This document shows positions 7,960-15,883 of a stretch of DNA of 35,434 nucleotides, one piece after another. The stretch is from an actinobacterium SCGC AAA015-D07. GTDB taxonomy: Bacteria; Actinomycetota; Acidimicrobiia; Actinomarinales; Actinomarinaceae. The stretch's first letter is position 1. Each line of letters opens with the position of its first letter. The notes under the pieces are model-generated. The model saw nothing but the letters and a program-made list of their open reading frames with translations, was not told the origin of the DNA and ran no database searches. Location: positions 105-35,538 of the forward strand of contig ARQR01000007.1 in NCBI GenBank assembly GCA_000384495.1, written 5' to 3'. Position numbers and translations under genes: made by a program.

Positions 7960-8946
7960 CTAGACTAAGCTGCTTTTTAATAATTCAAAAAACTTATCAG
8001 GATTACACCTTTGCACAATTCTTGTCTTATGTGTTTCAGGCTCAATGTTCATGTAGTCTATAACACATCCTCCTCTGGTCATTCCATCACGAACATCAAC
8101 TCTTACATTTGCTTCTACTGACTGGCTGATTATCGTTTCATCTAAAAATACAGACATCGCTAATGGATCAGGAAGATCATATGAATCTTGATTAAGCAAT
8201 TCTTTCATCATTTCTCTTAAAACAACTTGGATATCATTTGTAAATTTAGAAAATTTTGTATTTAAAGATTCAATTTCATTTATCTTATTTATGTCAATCA
8301 TTGCATCGTATAAAGAAGGATCCCAGCCAATCATTGTTGTAGGTATTCCCGCATTGAGAACTATATCTGCTGCTTCTGGATCAACCCAAAAGTTGTATTC
8401 TGCAAATTTTGTAACATTACCCAATGCATTTGAACTTCCACCCATTATGTAAATATGTTTTATTGAATCAAGACTTTCTTTATTTTTTTCAATCATATTT
8501 GCAATATTTGTTAATGGACCTAAAGTTACTATTTCTAAATCAGTTTCGTTTTCCAAAACCTCTTTATAAAATTCATCCGCAGTTTTGGCTTCTACTTCCT
8601 TATTTATAGGAGATAACCCAATATCACCCAGACCATCAATACCATGCACGTGCTGAGCTGAGGTTGACTCATTTGTATAACTTAGAGCAATGTTTGTTGC
8701 AGTCTCCGAATCAAAAACCTCTTTATATTCTCTATTTAATGGCTTGTTTGCACCTTTATAAATAGGTATGTCGACTTCACATAATTCGTTGACATAAATG
8801 GTATTTAAAACAGCCTGATCAAGAGGGACGTTTCCTGAGACGAGTGTAACTCCTAATATATTCTCTTTTGCTAAGTTTCTGTAAGCCATTAATAAGGCAA
8901 CAGCATCATCTGATCCAGTATCAGCATCGATAATAACTTTTTTCAT
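7960..8946 (-). CDS. Nucleoside hydrolase (IUNH family) with His-to-Pro change
   Basis: The protein has 328 aa. It has the N-terminal calcium-binding signature D-A-D9-x-G-S-D13-D14-A-V-A-L, the H101-G-x-D-G-L-G segment and E-Y-N-F-W-x-D-P-E-A-A, so it should cleave the N-glycosidic bond of ribonucleosides for base salvage. The C-terminal motif normally reading H-D-P-L-A is P259-D260-P-L-A here. The calcium-binding Asp is kept, but the His that helps protonate the leaving base in many members is missing. Substrate range may therefore differ. It overlaps the upstream 92-aa gene by 1 nt (TAATG). Confidence 0.9.
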   Translation of the reverse strand: MKKVIIDADTGSDDAVALLMAYRNLAKENILGVTLVSGNVPLDQAVLNTIYVNELCEVDIPIYKGANKPLNREYKEVFDSETATNIALSYTNESTSAQHVHGIDGLGDIGLSPINKEVEAKTADEFYKEVLENETDLEIVTLGPLTNIANMIEKNKESLDSIKHIYIMGGSSNALGNVTKFAEYNFWVDPEAADIVLNAGIPTTMIGWDPSLYDAMIDINKINEIESLNTKFSKFTNDIQVVLREMMKELLNQDSYDLPDPLAMSVFLDETIISQSVEANVRVDVRDGMTRGGCVIDYMNIEPETHKTRIVQRCNPDKFFELLKSSLV

Positions 8947-9224
8947 TAATCTTTTACCTTAGTAATTTCTGGGACACCTTGTCTCCAAATAACTTCACAA
9001 TCTTTATACTCCTTTGAAATTTGATCACTTATGATCATTAACATTTCTAATGTATCTTCTTTTTTTCCTTTCGCAGAACCAAAAGTATTTGGAGCGCTAG
9101 AATAAATCTTTTTTACCATTTCAAAAATCTCAAGAGCCTCTTTTTTATTTAAGTTAGTTTCTATAGTCTTTCCAGATATTGTTTCAAAACTTTTTCTTTG
9201 TCTACGAGGTAATTTAAATTTCAT
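8946..9224 (-). CDS. Unknown 92-aa protein coupled to the nucleoside hydrolase
   Basis: This small, soluble, Lys/Glu-rich protein has a basic N-terminus (KLPRRQRKSF) and a central helical stretch. I recognise no family. The 1-nt overlap with the nucleoside hydrolase start implies co-translation. It is preceded by a 20-bp gap from the acetyltransferase gene that holds TATAAA 5 nt before the ATG, so it may also have its own promoter. Confidence 0.7.
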   Translation of the reverse strand: MKFKLPRRQRKSFETISGKTIETNLNKKEALEIFEMVKKIYSSAPNTFGSAKGKKEDTLEMLMIISDQISKEYKDCEVIWRQGVPEITKVKD

Positions 9225-9244
9225 TAATATTTATATCTTAATAC

Positions 9245-9760
9245 TTAAAGAATTCTCTTTTGTAATGAAACTTCATAATCATCGGAGTACTTTTTTGTAT
9301 CTATCTCAACGAAATCAAATTTTTCATGAAAATGAAAAGATACTTCATTTCTTGAAGGAAGTATATTTATTTCTGCGGTTAGATTTTCGATATTTAACTC
9401 TAAACAAAACTCAAGAAGTTTTTCATACATTAATGATGCTATTCCAACTTTTCTAAATTCAGTATCAACTGCAACTCGATCGATATACATAAAATTTTTT
9501 AAACGATTTCTAAATTCATTAAAATTTTTATGTTTTAGGTTATACATGAAAGATTTTGTTTTTGATGAATCCTGAAAACAAATAATAAATCCAATAACTT
9601 TGTTTTCATGAATGATACATCTTTGAAAGTCAGAGTTTTCTACCAATGCTTTAAACTCTTCAAAAGTTGTTGTACCTACATTAGGAACATTATCTTCGTT
9701 TAAAGCATGGCAGTTCTCAACATTTGAATTATCAATAGGTAAAAGCTTGATGTTATCCAT
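9245..9760 (-). CDS. GNAT-family N-acetyltransferase
   Basis: The protein has 171 aa. The core acetyl-CoA signature is in the C-terminal half: V-A-V-D-T-E-F followed by R-K-V-G-I-A-S (Q/R-x-x-G-x-G/A loop) and a helix. A second strand reads AEINILPSRNEVSFHF and matches motif B. The substrate cannot be told from sequence. It heads a leftward unit and is divergent from the amidinohydrolase gene across only 44 bp. Confidence 0.85.
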   Translation of the reverse strand: MDNIKLLPIDNSNVENCHALNEDNVPNVGTTTFEEFKALVENSDFQRCIIHENKVIGFIICFQDSSKTKSFMYNLKHKNFNEFRNRLKNFMYIDRVAVDTEFRKVGIASLMYEKLLEFCLELNIENLTAEINILPSRNEVSFHFHEKFDFVEIDTKKYSDDYEVSLQKRIL

Positions 9761-9785
9761 GTATGAAAATATACATTTAATGTAT
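9759..9785. promoter_or_regulatory. Alternating ATGTAT/ATACAT half-sites in divergent promoter
   Basis: ATGTAT (9759-9764), ATACAT (9771-9776) and ATGTAT (9780-9785) form two overlapping inverted repeats with spacers of 6 and 3 bp. They cover the predicted -10 (TATATT, 9768-9773) of the leftward acetyltransferase, 7 nt before its ATG. They could be a regulator binding array, though such words are cheap in AT-rich DNA. Confidence 0.35.
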
Positions 9786-9790
9786 AAAAT

Positions 9791-9805
9791 TGTAAACTGT
9801 TTACA
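9791..9805. promoter_or_regulatory. Perfect 15-bp palindrome, operator candidate over promoter and start
   Basis: TGTAAAC-T-GTTTACA is a perfect inverted repeat with 7-bp arms. It contains the predicted -10 hexamer TAAACT (9793-9798), which lies 6 nt before the ATG at 9805, and ends on the first base of that ATG. A bound repressor would block the polymerase directly. Confidence 0.55.
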
Positions 9806-10605
9806 TGCAAAATAGCACTGTATTAATGAGTTCCCCAGAGTATTTTAGAATAGAGTACTCAATTAACCCATGGATGGTTGAAGGTGTTGAGGTCAATTTG
9901 GAGCTAGCAAAAGACCAGTGGAGTGGACTAAAGTCAACTATTGAAAAATGCGGAGCTGAAGTTAAAGTTATTCCTGGTAATACTGTTTATCCAGACTTAG
10001 TGTTTACGGCAAACTCCGGCATTATAAAAGACAAATCAGTTCTTATATCAAACTTTAAATTCCAAGAAAGACAAGGAGAAGAAATCATTTATGAAAACTG
10101 GTTCAAAAAAAATGGTTATGATGTTGCTCGTATTCCTTCAGAACATAAATTTGAAGGGCGAGGGGATGCTTTTGTTTACGGTGAGTATTTAATTGGATCA
10201 TACGGTGTAAGAAGTGATAAAGAGGCTTTAATTTATATAGCAGAACAATTTGAACTGAAACCAAAAATTGTAAAGTTAGTTGATGAAAAATTTTATCATC
10301 TTGATACTTGTTTTCAGAACCTTTCAACAAATAATAACGACGCAATTTTTTATCCGGAAGCATTTGAGGACTCTTCATTAAAAGAATTTTCTGATTTATT
10401 CAACTTAATTCCTGTGAGTGAAAATGATGCAAACAAACTTGCCTGCAACAGTGTTGTAATAAATGAATCTGTAATTTTTCCATCTGATGATATAGACATT
10501 ATTGAAACAGTTGCTGATTTAGGATGCAATATTGAGATATCAGATGTTTCAGAATTTCTTAAATCTGGTGGTGCGTGTCAGTGTCTTGTAATTACATTAC
10601 AATAA
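9805..10605 (+). CDS. Amidinohydrolase, dimethylargininase (DDAH)/arginine deiminase superfamily
   Basis: The protein has 266 aa, the normal length for DDAH. Superfamily landmarks are in order: P63-D64-L-V-F-T-A-N, E117-G-R-G-D121, Y-H165-L-D-T and the C-terminal S-G-G-A-C-Q-C260-L. The last Cys aligns best with the catalytic Cys of DDAH (T-C-L-S). The predicted reaction is hydrolysis of a guanidino group, for example methylarginine to citrulline and methylamine; substrate is inferred from family only. The gene appears leaderless and its start lies under a perfect palindrome, so it may be repressed by a dedicated regulator. The 145-aa membrane protein gene follows 4 nt downstream. Confidence 0.88.
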   Translation: MQNSTVLMSSPEYFRIEYSINPWMVEGVEVNLELAKDQWSGLKSTIEKCGAEVKVIPGNTVYPDLVFTANSGIIKDKSVLISNFKFQERQGEEIIYENWFKKNGYDVARIPSEHKFEGRGDAFVYGEYLIGSYGVRSDKEALIYIAEQFELKPKIVKLVDEKFYHLDTCFQNLSTNNNDAIFYPEAFEDSSLKEFSDLFNLIPVSENDANKLACNSVVINESVIFPSDDIDIIETVADLGCNIEISDVSEFLKSGGACQCLVITLQ

Positions 10606-10609
10606 ATTT

Positions 10610-11047
10610 GTGAGGATAATCAAAGCAATTCTTTGGCCAATTAGAAAAGTAATTTTTTTTCCAATTAAAATATTTTTCTACACTTTGATATTATTTATCG
10701 TCATAGTTTTATTTTTTCAATACAGGACAGACTATGGTATTGATGTTAGCCCTCTTTCTGTCAACGAATATGAAAACTGCATCAATGTAATTGAAGACTA
10801 TGAAGTAACAGTATCACTACTTTCTGAATACGTTGAAAAATTAGATAGTGAACAAAAATCTTTTTTAGAGAGAAATTTGCCAAATCCATTGAATGTTTTG
10901 ACAACTCCTCAAGAGATTACAAATGATGATTTTAGAAATGTTAGAACTTTTTTAAAATATTATTTACAGGCTGGTAGATTTCCTGGTTTGAATGGTAAAG
11001 CTTTCTCCCCTCAAGCAGCAAGTTTATGTAGAGACGGATTGAGTTAG
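10610..11047 (+). CDS. Unknown single-pass membrane protein
   Basis: The protein has 145 aa from a GTG start 4 nt after the amidinohydrolase stop. A very hydrophobic segment (about 16-42) follows a basic N-terminus, so the remaining 100 residues probably face outward. No motif is recognised. Its last 24 bases overlap the 3' end of the convergent ybaK gene. Confidence 0.7.
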   Translation: MRIIKAILWPIRKVIFFPIKIFFYTLILFIVIVLFFQYRTDYGIDVSPLSVNEYENCINVIEDYEVTVSLLSEYVEKLDSEQKSFLERNLPNPLNVLTTPQEITNDDFRNVRTFLKYYLQAGRFPGLNGKAFSPQAASLCRDGLS

Positions 11048-11515
11048 GTCTGCAACCTCTCCATCAGTTAAATCTTTTAAATCAGAAGGCTTTAGAAAAA
11101 ATTTACTTATCCTATTACCACCACCGATAAAAACTTTATTTCTCAACATTACATTCTCATCAATATATACCCTTATTTCCTCCGGTAAGCCTAGAGGACT
11201 TATACCTCCATAAATTTGATTAGTAATTATCTCAGCTTCTTCTCTTGAAGCAAAACTTACTTTTTTTGCACCTAATAGGCTTTTAGCTTTATGATTGACA
11301 TCCAATCTGTCTGATCCTAAAACACAAAGTAATGCAAAAAATTCCTCTGGTTTTTTTGATTTAAGTAATATTGCGTTACAAGAATCTTCTATTTTAAATC
11401 CATAATGGTCACAAAAACTTTGTGTATCAGAAAATTCATCTTTACATTCGAAAGCCTCTAGTTTGTCCTTATTGCTTTCAAATATTTTTTCAACTGTCTG
11501 ATGTATTTCAACCAT
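11024..11515 (-). CDS. YbaK/ProX-domain aminoacyl-tRNA deacylase
   Basis: The protein has 163 aa. The central I-L-L-K52-S-K-K-P-E-E-F-F-A-L-L-C-V-L-G-S stretch and the later G-G-I-S-P-L-G segment are the family landmarks (lysine in the editing pocket, GxxP-type loop). These proteins clear misacylated tRNA such as Cys-tRNAPro or Ala-tRNAPro in trans. The exact tRNA specificity is not decidable by eye. The 3' end overlaps a convergent gene by 24 bp. Confidence 0.87.
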   Translation of the reverse strand: MVEIHQTVEKIFESNKDKLEAFECKDEFSDTQSFCDHYGFKIEDSCNAILLKSKKPEEFFALLCVLGSDRLDVNHKAKSLLGAKKVSFASREEAEIITNQIYGGISPLGLPEEIRVYIDENVMLRNKVFIGGGNRISKFFLKPSDLKDLTDGEVADLTQSVST

Positions 11516-11522
11516 AAAGATA

Positions 11523-11528
11523 ATGATA
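11523..11528 (-). promoter_or_regulatory. -10 element (TATCAT) of ybaK
   Basis: The hexamer lies 7 nt before the ATG at 11515 on the minus strand. It shares the 42-bp divergent gap with the tryptophanase promoter. Confidence 0.35.
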
Positions 11529-11545
11529 TCGTTATTAAAGTCAGT

Positions 11546-11551
11546 TACAAT
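11546..11551 (+). promoter_or_regulatory. -10 element (TACAAT) of tryptophanase
   Basis: The hexamer lies 6 nt before the ATG at 11558. It favours that start over an upstream in-frame ATG at 11501, which would lie inside ybaK. Confidence 0.5.
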
Positions 11552-11557
11552 CTCTGT

Positions 11558-12937
11558 ATGAAGTTCAAGACAATAATTGAACCGTTTAAAATTAAATCCG
11601 TTGAATCTCTCCCCATAACTACTCCCAAGGAAAGAAAAAGCTTTTTAGAAAGAGAACATTGGAATGTATTTGGCTTGAAGTCTCAAGAGGTAACTGTTGA
11701 TCTATTAACAGACTCAGGAACAGGTTCAATGTCTTCCGAACAATGGGCAGCGATTATGCGTGGTGATGAGGCATATGCAGGCTCTCACTCTTGGCAAAGA
11801 TTTCATGATGTTGTATCAGATCTTACAGGTTACAAACATATAATTCCTACGCATCAAGGTAGGGCCAGTGAGAAAATATTGGCAACAGTGACCGTAAAAG
11901 AGGGAGATATAATACCCAGTAATAGCCACTTTGATACAACAAGAGCTAACTTTGAATTTGTAAAAGCTGAGCCTATAGATTTACTTTGTAAAGAAGGATT
12001 AGATTTATTGTCACCTGCACCTTTTAAAGGGAACATCGATCTTGAAAAGCTTGAGGATATTTTAAGTAAAAAAGGTGAAAAAATTCCATTTGTTCTGATG
12101 ACAATTACAAATAATACAGGTGGTGGTCAACCAGTATCAATGGAGAATCTAAAAAGTACTAAAAAGCTTTGTGAAAAATACAACAAAATGCTTTTACTTG
12201 ATGCATGCAGGTTTGCTGAAAATGCTTGGTTTGTTTCACAGAGAGAAGATGATTATAAGGGTGTAGAAATTAGAGATATAACAAAAGAAGCATTTAGGCT
12301 TGCTGATGGTTGCACAATTAGTTTGAAAAAGGATGGTTTTGGCAATATTGGAGGAATCTTGGCGTTTAATGATGATCAGCTTGCCGAAGCTTCAAGGAAC
12401 CTTTTAATTTTGACCGAAGGCTTTCCAACTTATGGCGGCCTTGCCGGACGAGATCTAGATGCACTTGCTCAAGGCCTCAAAGAGATTACAGATAAAAATT
12501 ATCTTGAATACAGAGCAAGGTCAATTTCATATTTAGGTGAAAAAGCTTTGAGTTACGGCATTCCAATTGTTCAGCCTGCAGGTGGCCATGCCCTCTACAT
12601 AGATGCAAAAACTTTTGTTCCACACATACCTCCTCATCAATATCCTGGTCATTCAGTTGCGTGTGAGATATATTTAATTGGTGGAGTGAGAGCTGTTGAA
12701 TTAGGTACTTTGGCATTTGGGGTTGCAGGTGCAAATGGTGAGCCTGATAAACCAGCAACTCATGAATTAGTAAGACTCGCTGCTCCAAGAAGAACTTATA
12801 CACAAAGTCATTTTGATTATGTAGCGGAAGTTCTTGAAAAACTAGCTGAAAGTAAAGAAAAACTTAAAGGCTATGAAATTATTGAGCAACCAGAACAGTT
12901 AAGACACTTTACTGCCAAGTTAAGACCATTGACATGA
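11558..12937 (+). CDS. tnaA: Tryptophanase (tryptophan indole-lyase)
   Basis: This PLP enzyme splits L-tryptophan into indole, pyruvate and ammonia. It has 459 aa from the ATG at 11558; the protein then begins MKFKTIIEPFKIKSVE, as TnaA does. Family signatures are D-L-L-T-D-S-G-T-G, R-G-D-E-A-Y-x-G-S, P-T-H-Q-G-R, D215 facing the cofactor, and S-L-K-K258-D, where K258 binds PLP. Tryptophanase rather than tyrosine phenol-lyase is favoured by R-A-V-E-L-G and by the terminal L-R-H450-F-T-A-K-L; the lyase has R-F-F-T-A-R at this place. No TnaC-like leader peptide fits in the 42-bp upstream gap. Its stop overlaps the next ATG (ATGA). Confidence 0.92.
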   Translation: MKFKTIIEPFKIKSVESLPITTPKERKSFLEREHWNVFGLKSQEVTVDLLTDSGTGSMSSEQWAAIMRGDEAYAGSHSWQRFHDVVSDLTGYKHIIPTHQGRASEKILATVTVKEGDIIPSNSHFDTTRANFEFVKAEPIDLLCKEGLDLLSPAPFKGNIDLEKLEDILSKKGEKIPFVLMTITNNTGGGQPVSMENLKSTKKLCEKYNKMLLLDACRFAENAWFVSQREDDYKGVEIRDITKEAFRLADGCTISLKKDGFGNIGGILAFNDDQLAEASRNLLILTEGFPTYGGLAGRDLDALAQGLKEITDKNYLEYRARSISYLGEKALSYGIPIVQPAGGHALYIDAKTFVPHIPPHQYPGHSVACEIYLIGGVRAVELGTLAFGVAGANGEPDKPATHELVRLAAPRRTYTQSHFDYVAEVLEKLAESKEKLKGYEIIEQPEQLRHFTAKLRPLT

Positions 12938-13905
12938 TGCTTTTTAAAAAAATATCAATTTTATTTTTAATCGTTTTTATAGCTTGTGGAGCAGGTGAAG
13001 GAGATGTTGAAGTTACAGAAAATATAAGCAGTAACTCAGATGAACCAACAACAACTACTGAACAACAAAAAGAAAATGATGATTCTACAAAAACAACAAT
13101 TGAAGAAGTTAATGAAAAGAGTGAAGATTACAGTTCTGAAAATGTAATTTCAATTGGTGAAATAGTAACTGACACATCATTTAGGGACTATCAAAAATAT
13201 GTTGATGTTGCGGGATTAAGAATTTTTGCTCTTCCTGAAGTCTCTGATGAATATATGTATAAAGTTGCAGAAACATATTTTCAAATGTTGCAACAAGGAG
13301 AAAATATAGACAACATCCTTAGATCAAGATATTTTAATACTGTTGATAATGAAAAGGTTTTTCAAAGAATTGGTTTTGAAGGTCCAGAATATTATAATTT
13401 TGACTCGCCAAATCCATCAGTAGACTGCTGTCCGGGTAATGGGTATGAAGATAACCACACAGATTTTATTTGGGAATATAAAGATGCAAATACAATTGGT
13501 ACAGTTGGAGAAGTTGTCGAGCATTTACTACATACAATTACAGGTGCAGGATTGCTCCTAGAATTTCCTGAATGGAGCTGGGAAGATACAAATTCTAAGA
13601 TTCATAAGGCAATGAATGAAGCTGTTGAAAAAAATATCTATGATATTTCTACTTATGAGGAAATAAAAAACAATGGAGACATAGAGGGATATAACAGAGT
13701 TACTGTTCAAGAATTTTCTTTTTGGGTAATAGTTACCTCTTGGGGTTATGGTGATATATTTGATTTACCTCATGGTGAATTTGAAATCAGCACAATAAAC
13801 GAAGTTAGATCAGAACTACCCTTAGCTTTTGAATTGTATGTTGACACTATTGAAAAAATCTTTACAATTCCTGACAAAGAATTGCTTAAATCTTTATTCT
13901 CTTAA
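12934..13905 (+). CDS. Unknown lipoprotein coupled to tryptophanase
   Basis: The protein has 323 aa. A short signal peptide ends in F-I-A-C18, a plausible lipobox. A Ser/Thr/Glu-rich spacer (20-70) leads to a globular domain. The only striking motif is V-E196-H197-L-L-H200, reminiscent of a metal site but not a standard HExxH, in a hydrophobic helix. A Cys pair (C165-C166) precedes it. I recognise no family. The ATGA overlap with tnaA suggests the two are co-expressed, though an exported lipoprotein has no obvious role in cytosolic tryptophan cleavage. Confidence 0.75.
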   Translation: MMLFKKISILFLIVFIACGAGEGDVEVTENISSNSDEPTTTTEQQKENDDSTKTTIEEVNEKSEDYSSENVISIGEIVTDTSFRDYQKYVDVAGLRIFALPEVSDEYMYKVAETYFQMLQQGENIDNILRSRYFNTVDNEKVFQRIGFEGPEYYNFDSPNPSVDCCPGNGYEDNHTDFIWEYKDANTIGTVGEVVEHLLHTITGAGLLLEFPEWSWEDTNSKIHKAMNEAVEKNIYDISTYEEIKNNGDIEGYNRVTVQEFSFWVIVTSWGYGDIFDLPHGEFEISTINEVRSELPLAFELYVDTIEKIFTIPDKELLKSLFS

Positions 13906-13921
13906 ATAATTATTTTATAAT
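13904..13921 (+). promoter_or_regulatory. -10 element (TATAAT, 13916-13921) beside a 12-bp palindrome
   Basis: TATAAT ends 6 nt before the ATG at 13928. The palindrome AAATAATTATTT spans 13904-13915 directly upstream. Both support an independent leaderless promoter for the glycosidase gene. Confidence 0.45.
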
Positions 13922-13927
13922 TGCCAA

Positions 13928-15637
13928 ATGAAAAAGTATTCAATATTGTTGATACTCTTTTTTACTTTTTGTTCTCAAACTTCAAGTAATGAAACGGTAG
14001 AAGAAGTAATTACCCCGACAACAGAGTTAATAATTGAAGAAACAAAAGACTCCCCAGAGCTTTATGTGATGTTACTGTGGCATCAGCATCAGCCCTATTA
14101 TCCTAAAGACACTGATGGAAATTTTTCAAGGCCATGGGTCCGACTTCACGCAACAAAAGATTATCTTGATATGGTTGAAATGGTCCAAGATTTTGAAGGA
14201 CTTCGGGTTACGTTTAATTTGACACCAACATTAATGAATCAATTAAATGAGCTCTCAAATGGATCTAGAGATATCTATTGGATTCATACAGAGGTTGAAG
14301 CTGACAAGCTTACAGACGAACAAAAAGATTTTCTAAGAGACAGATTTTTTGATATCAACTCAAGAATCATTAATACATATCCTCGCTTTGTTGAACTCAG
14401 AAACCTTAGACAAAATCCTCAAGACTGGACCAAACAGGACTATATTGATCTTCAAGTTCTATTTAATCTTGGATGGACTGATCCAAAATATCTATCATTA
14501 GATCCATTGAATAAGATTGTAGAAAAAGGTAGTAATTTTTCTGAAGCAGATAAAAAAATAATTCTTGAAATTCACAATGAGCTGGTTGATAAAGTTATAC
14601 CTGAACATCTTTATGCATATAAAAATAATCATATAGAGCTGATTACGACACCATTTGCACATCCTATTTTACCCTTAATACATAACTCAGATTTGGGAAG
14701 AAGAGGAGATACAGTATCTGATTTTCCAAATAATACTTTTAACTTTGAAGATGATGCGAGAGCCCATGTAAAGAAGGGAAAAGATATCTTCTTTGAAAAT
14801 TTTGGATTTTATCCCAATGGCATGTGGCCAGCTGAAGGTGCAGTTGCCCAGGAAGTCCTTCAATATTTCAACGATGAAGATATTTCTTGGATAGCAACTG
14901 GACAAAACCCTTTAGAGAAATCACTAGATGTAAAAATTCAAAGATGGGTCGGGGGAGTAGCTTCTAAGCCAGAATTATTATATAGACCCTGGAACACAGT
15001 TCTGTCTAATGGTGAAAAAATACCTATATTTTTTAGAGATAATTATTTATCTGACAAAATGTTTGGTTACTCAGAAAAAAGGTCAGACCTCTCTGTTAAA
15101 GAATTTGAAAATACGATTTTAAAATTACGTGAAAAAACTTCTGAGTTAGATTTTGTTCCAGTTGTCTCAATAATTGCTGATGGTGAAAATTTTTGGGAGA
15201 ACTATCCAAATGATGGCATCGACTTTTTAAATGGAATGTATACAGTCCTTACAAAATATGATTGGTTAGAGACTATAACTCCCAGTGATTATTTGAAAAT
15301 GTATGGTGACAGTCTTGATACGATCGATGAACTTTATCCTTCATCTTGGTTCCAACCAAATTTTGCAACCTGGATTGGTGAGACTGATGAAAATCAGGCT
15401 TGGGATCTTCTTTATCAAACCAGAATAGATTTTGAAGAAGCAAAAAAATCAGGAGATTACTCTGATGAACAAATAAACCAAGCATACGAATACATGTTGT
15501 TAGCCGAAGGCTCAGACTGGTTTTGGTGGTATGGATTAGACCAAGACTCTACAGTTGATTATTATTTTGACCGAGCATTTAAAGACTTGTTAAGGATGGT
15601 CTACCTAAGTCTTGGTATGGAAGAACCAGGTTTCTAA
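13928..15637 (+). CDS. Exported glycoside hydrolase family 57 lipoprotein
   Basis: The protein has 569 aa. A short hydrophobic signal ends F-T-F-C15, a probable lipobox, followed by a Thr/Glu-rich linker and the GH57 barrel from about residue 43. Conserved regions are W51-H-Q-H-Q-P-Y-Y (motif 1), G-M-W-P-A-E303-G-A (E303 likely nucleophile) and I-A-D418-G-E-N-F-W (D418 likely acid/base). GH57 enzymes act on alpha-glucans (amylase, 4-alpha-glucanotransferase, branching enzyme). Most bacterial members are cytoplasmic, so an envelope-anchored one implies use of an external or cell-wall glucan. It ends in a 4-bp overlap with the convergent DUF1289 gene. Confidence 0.9.
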   Translation: MKKYSILLILFFTFCSQTSSNETVEEVITPTTELIIEETKDSPELYVMLLWHQHQPYYPKDTDGNFSRPWVRLHATKDYLDMVEMVQDFEGLRVTFNLTPTLMNQLNELSNGSRDIYWIHTEVEADKLTDEQKDFLRDRFFDINSRIINTYPRFVELRNLRQNPQDWTKQDYIDLQVLFNLGWTDPKYLSLDPLNKIVEKGSNFSEADKKIILEIHNELVDKVIPEHLYAYKNNHIELITTPFAHPILPLIHNSDLGRRGDTVSDFPNNTFNFEDDARAHVKKGKDIFFENFGFYPNGMWPAEGAVAQEVLQYFNDEDISWIATGQNPLEKSLDVKIQRWVGGVASKPELLYRPWNTVLSNGEKIPIFFRDNYLSDKMFGYSEKRSDLSVKEFENTILKLREKTSELDFVPVVSIIADGENFWENYPNDGIDFLNGMYTVLTKYDWLETITPSDYLKMYGDSLDTIDELYPSSWFQPNFATWIGETDENQAWDLLYQTRIDFEEAKKSGDYSDEQINQAYEYMLLAEGSDWFWWYGLDQDSTVDYYFDRAFKDLLRMVYLSLGMEEPGF

Positions 15638-15882
15638 TCCTGTAATTTCTGTTTTTTTAAAGGACTTGTTCCGGTCTCAACTTTTTCTTTATATGCCTTA
15701 TCAAATGCTTTACGTTGCCACCCATCCATTCTGTTACGACTTATTTCAATAACTTTTAATTGCTCTTCATCGTTATATTTTGACCATTCTTTAATTTCTT
15801 TTGATGTTCTTGAACACCCGTAACACAAATCAGTATCTGGATCAGTTACACAAACATTTATACAGGGAGAGGTAATAGTCAT
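15634..15882 (-). CDS. DUF1289 family small cysteine protein
   Basis: The protein has 82 aa. The family signature is complete: S-P-C7-I-x-V-C11, then C20-Y-G-C23-S-R-T followed by E-I-x-x-W. The four Cys may bind a metal or Fe-S cluster; the function of the family is unknown to me. It follows glycerate kinase with a 1-nt gap and is probably its operon partner. Confidence 0.88.
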   Translation of the reverse strand: MTITSPCINVCVTDPDTDLCYGCSRTSKEIKEWSKYNDEEQLKVIEISRNRMDGWQRKAFDKAYKEKVETGTSPLKKQKLQD

Positions 15883-15883
15883 C

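Noticed and set aside
11501..11557. Upstream in-frame ATG as tryptophanase start
   Set aside because: It adds 19 residues unlike any TnaA, overlaps the ybaK coding start, and the -10 hexamer sits 6 nt before the ATG at 11558.
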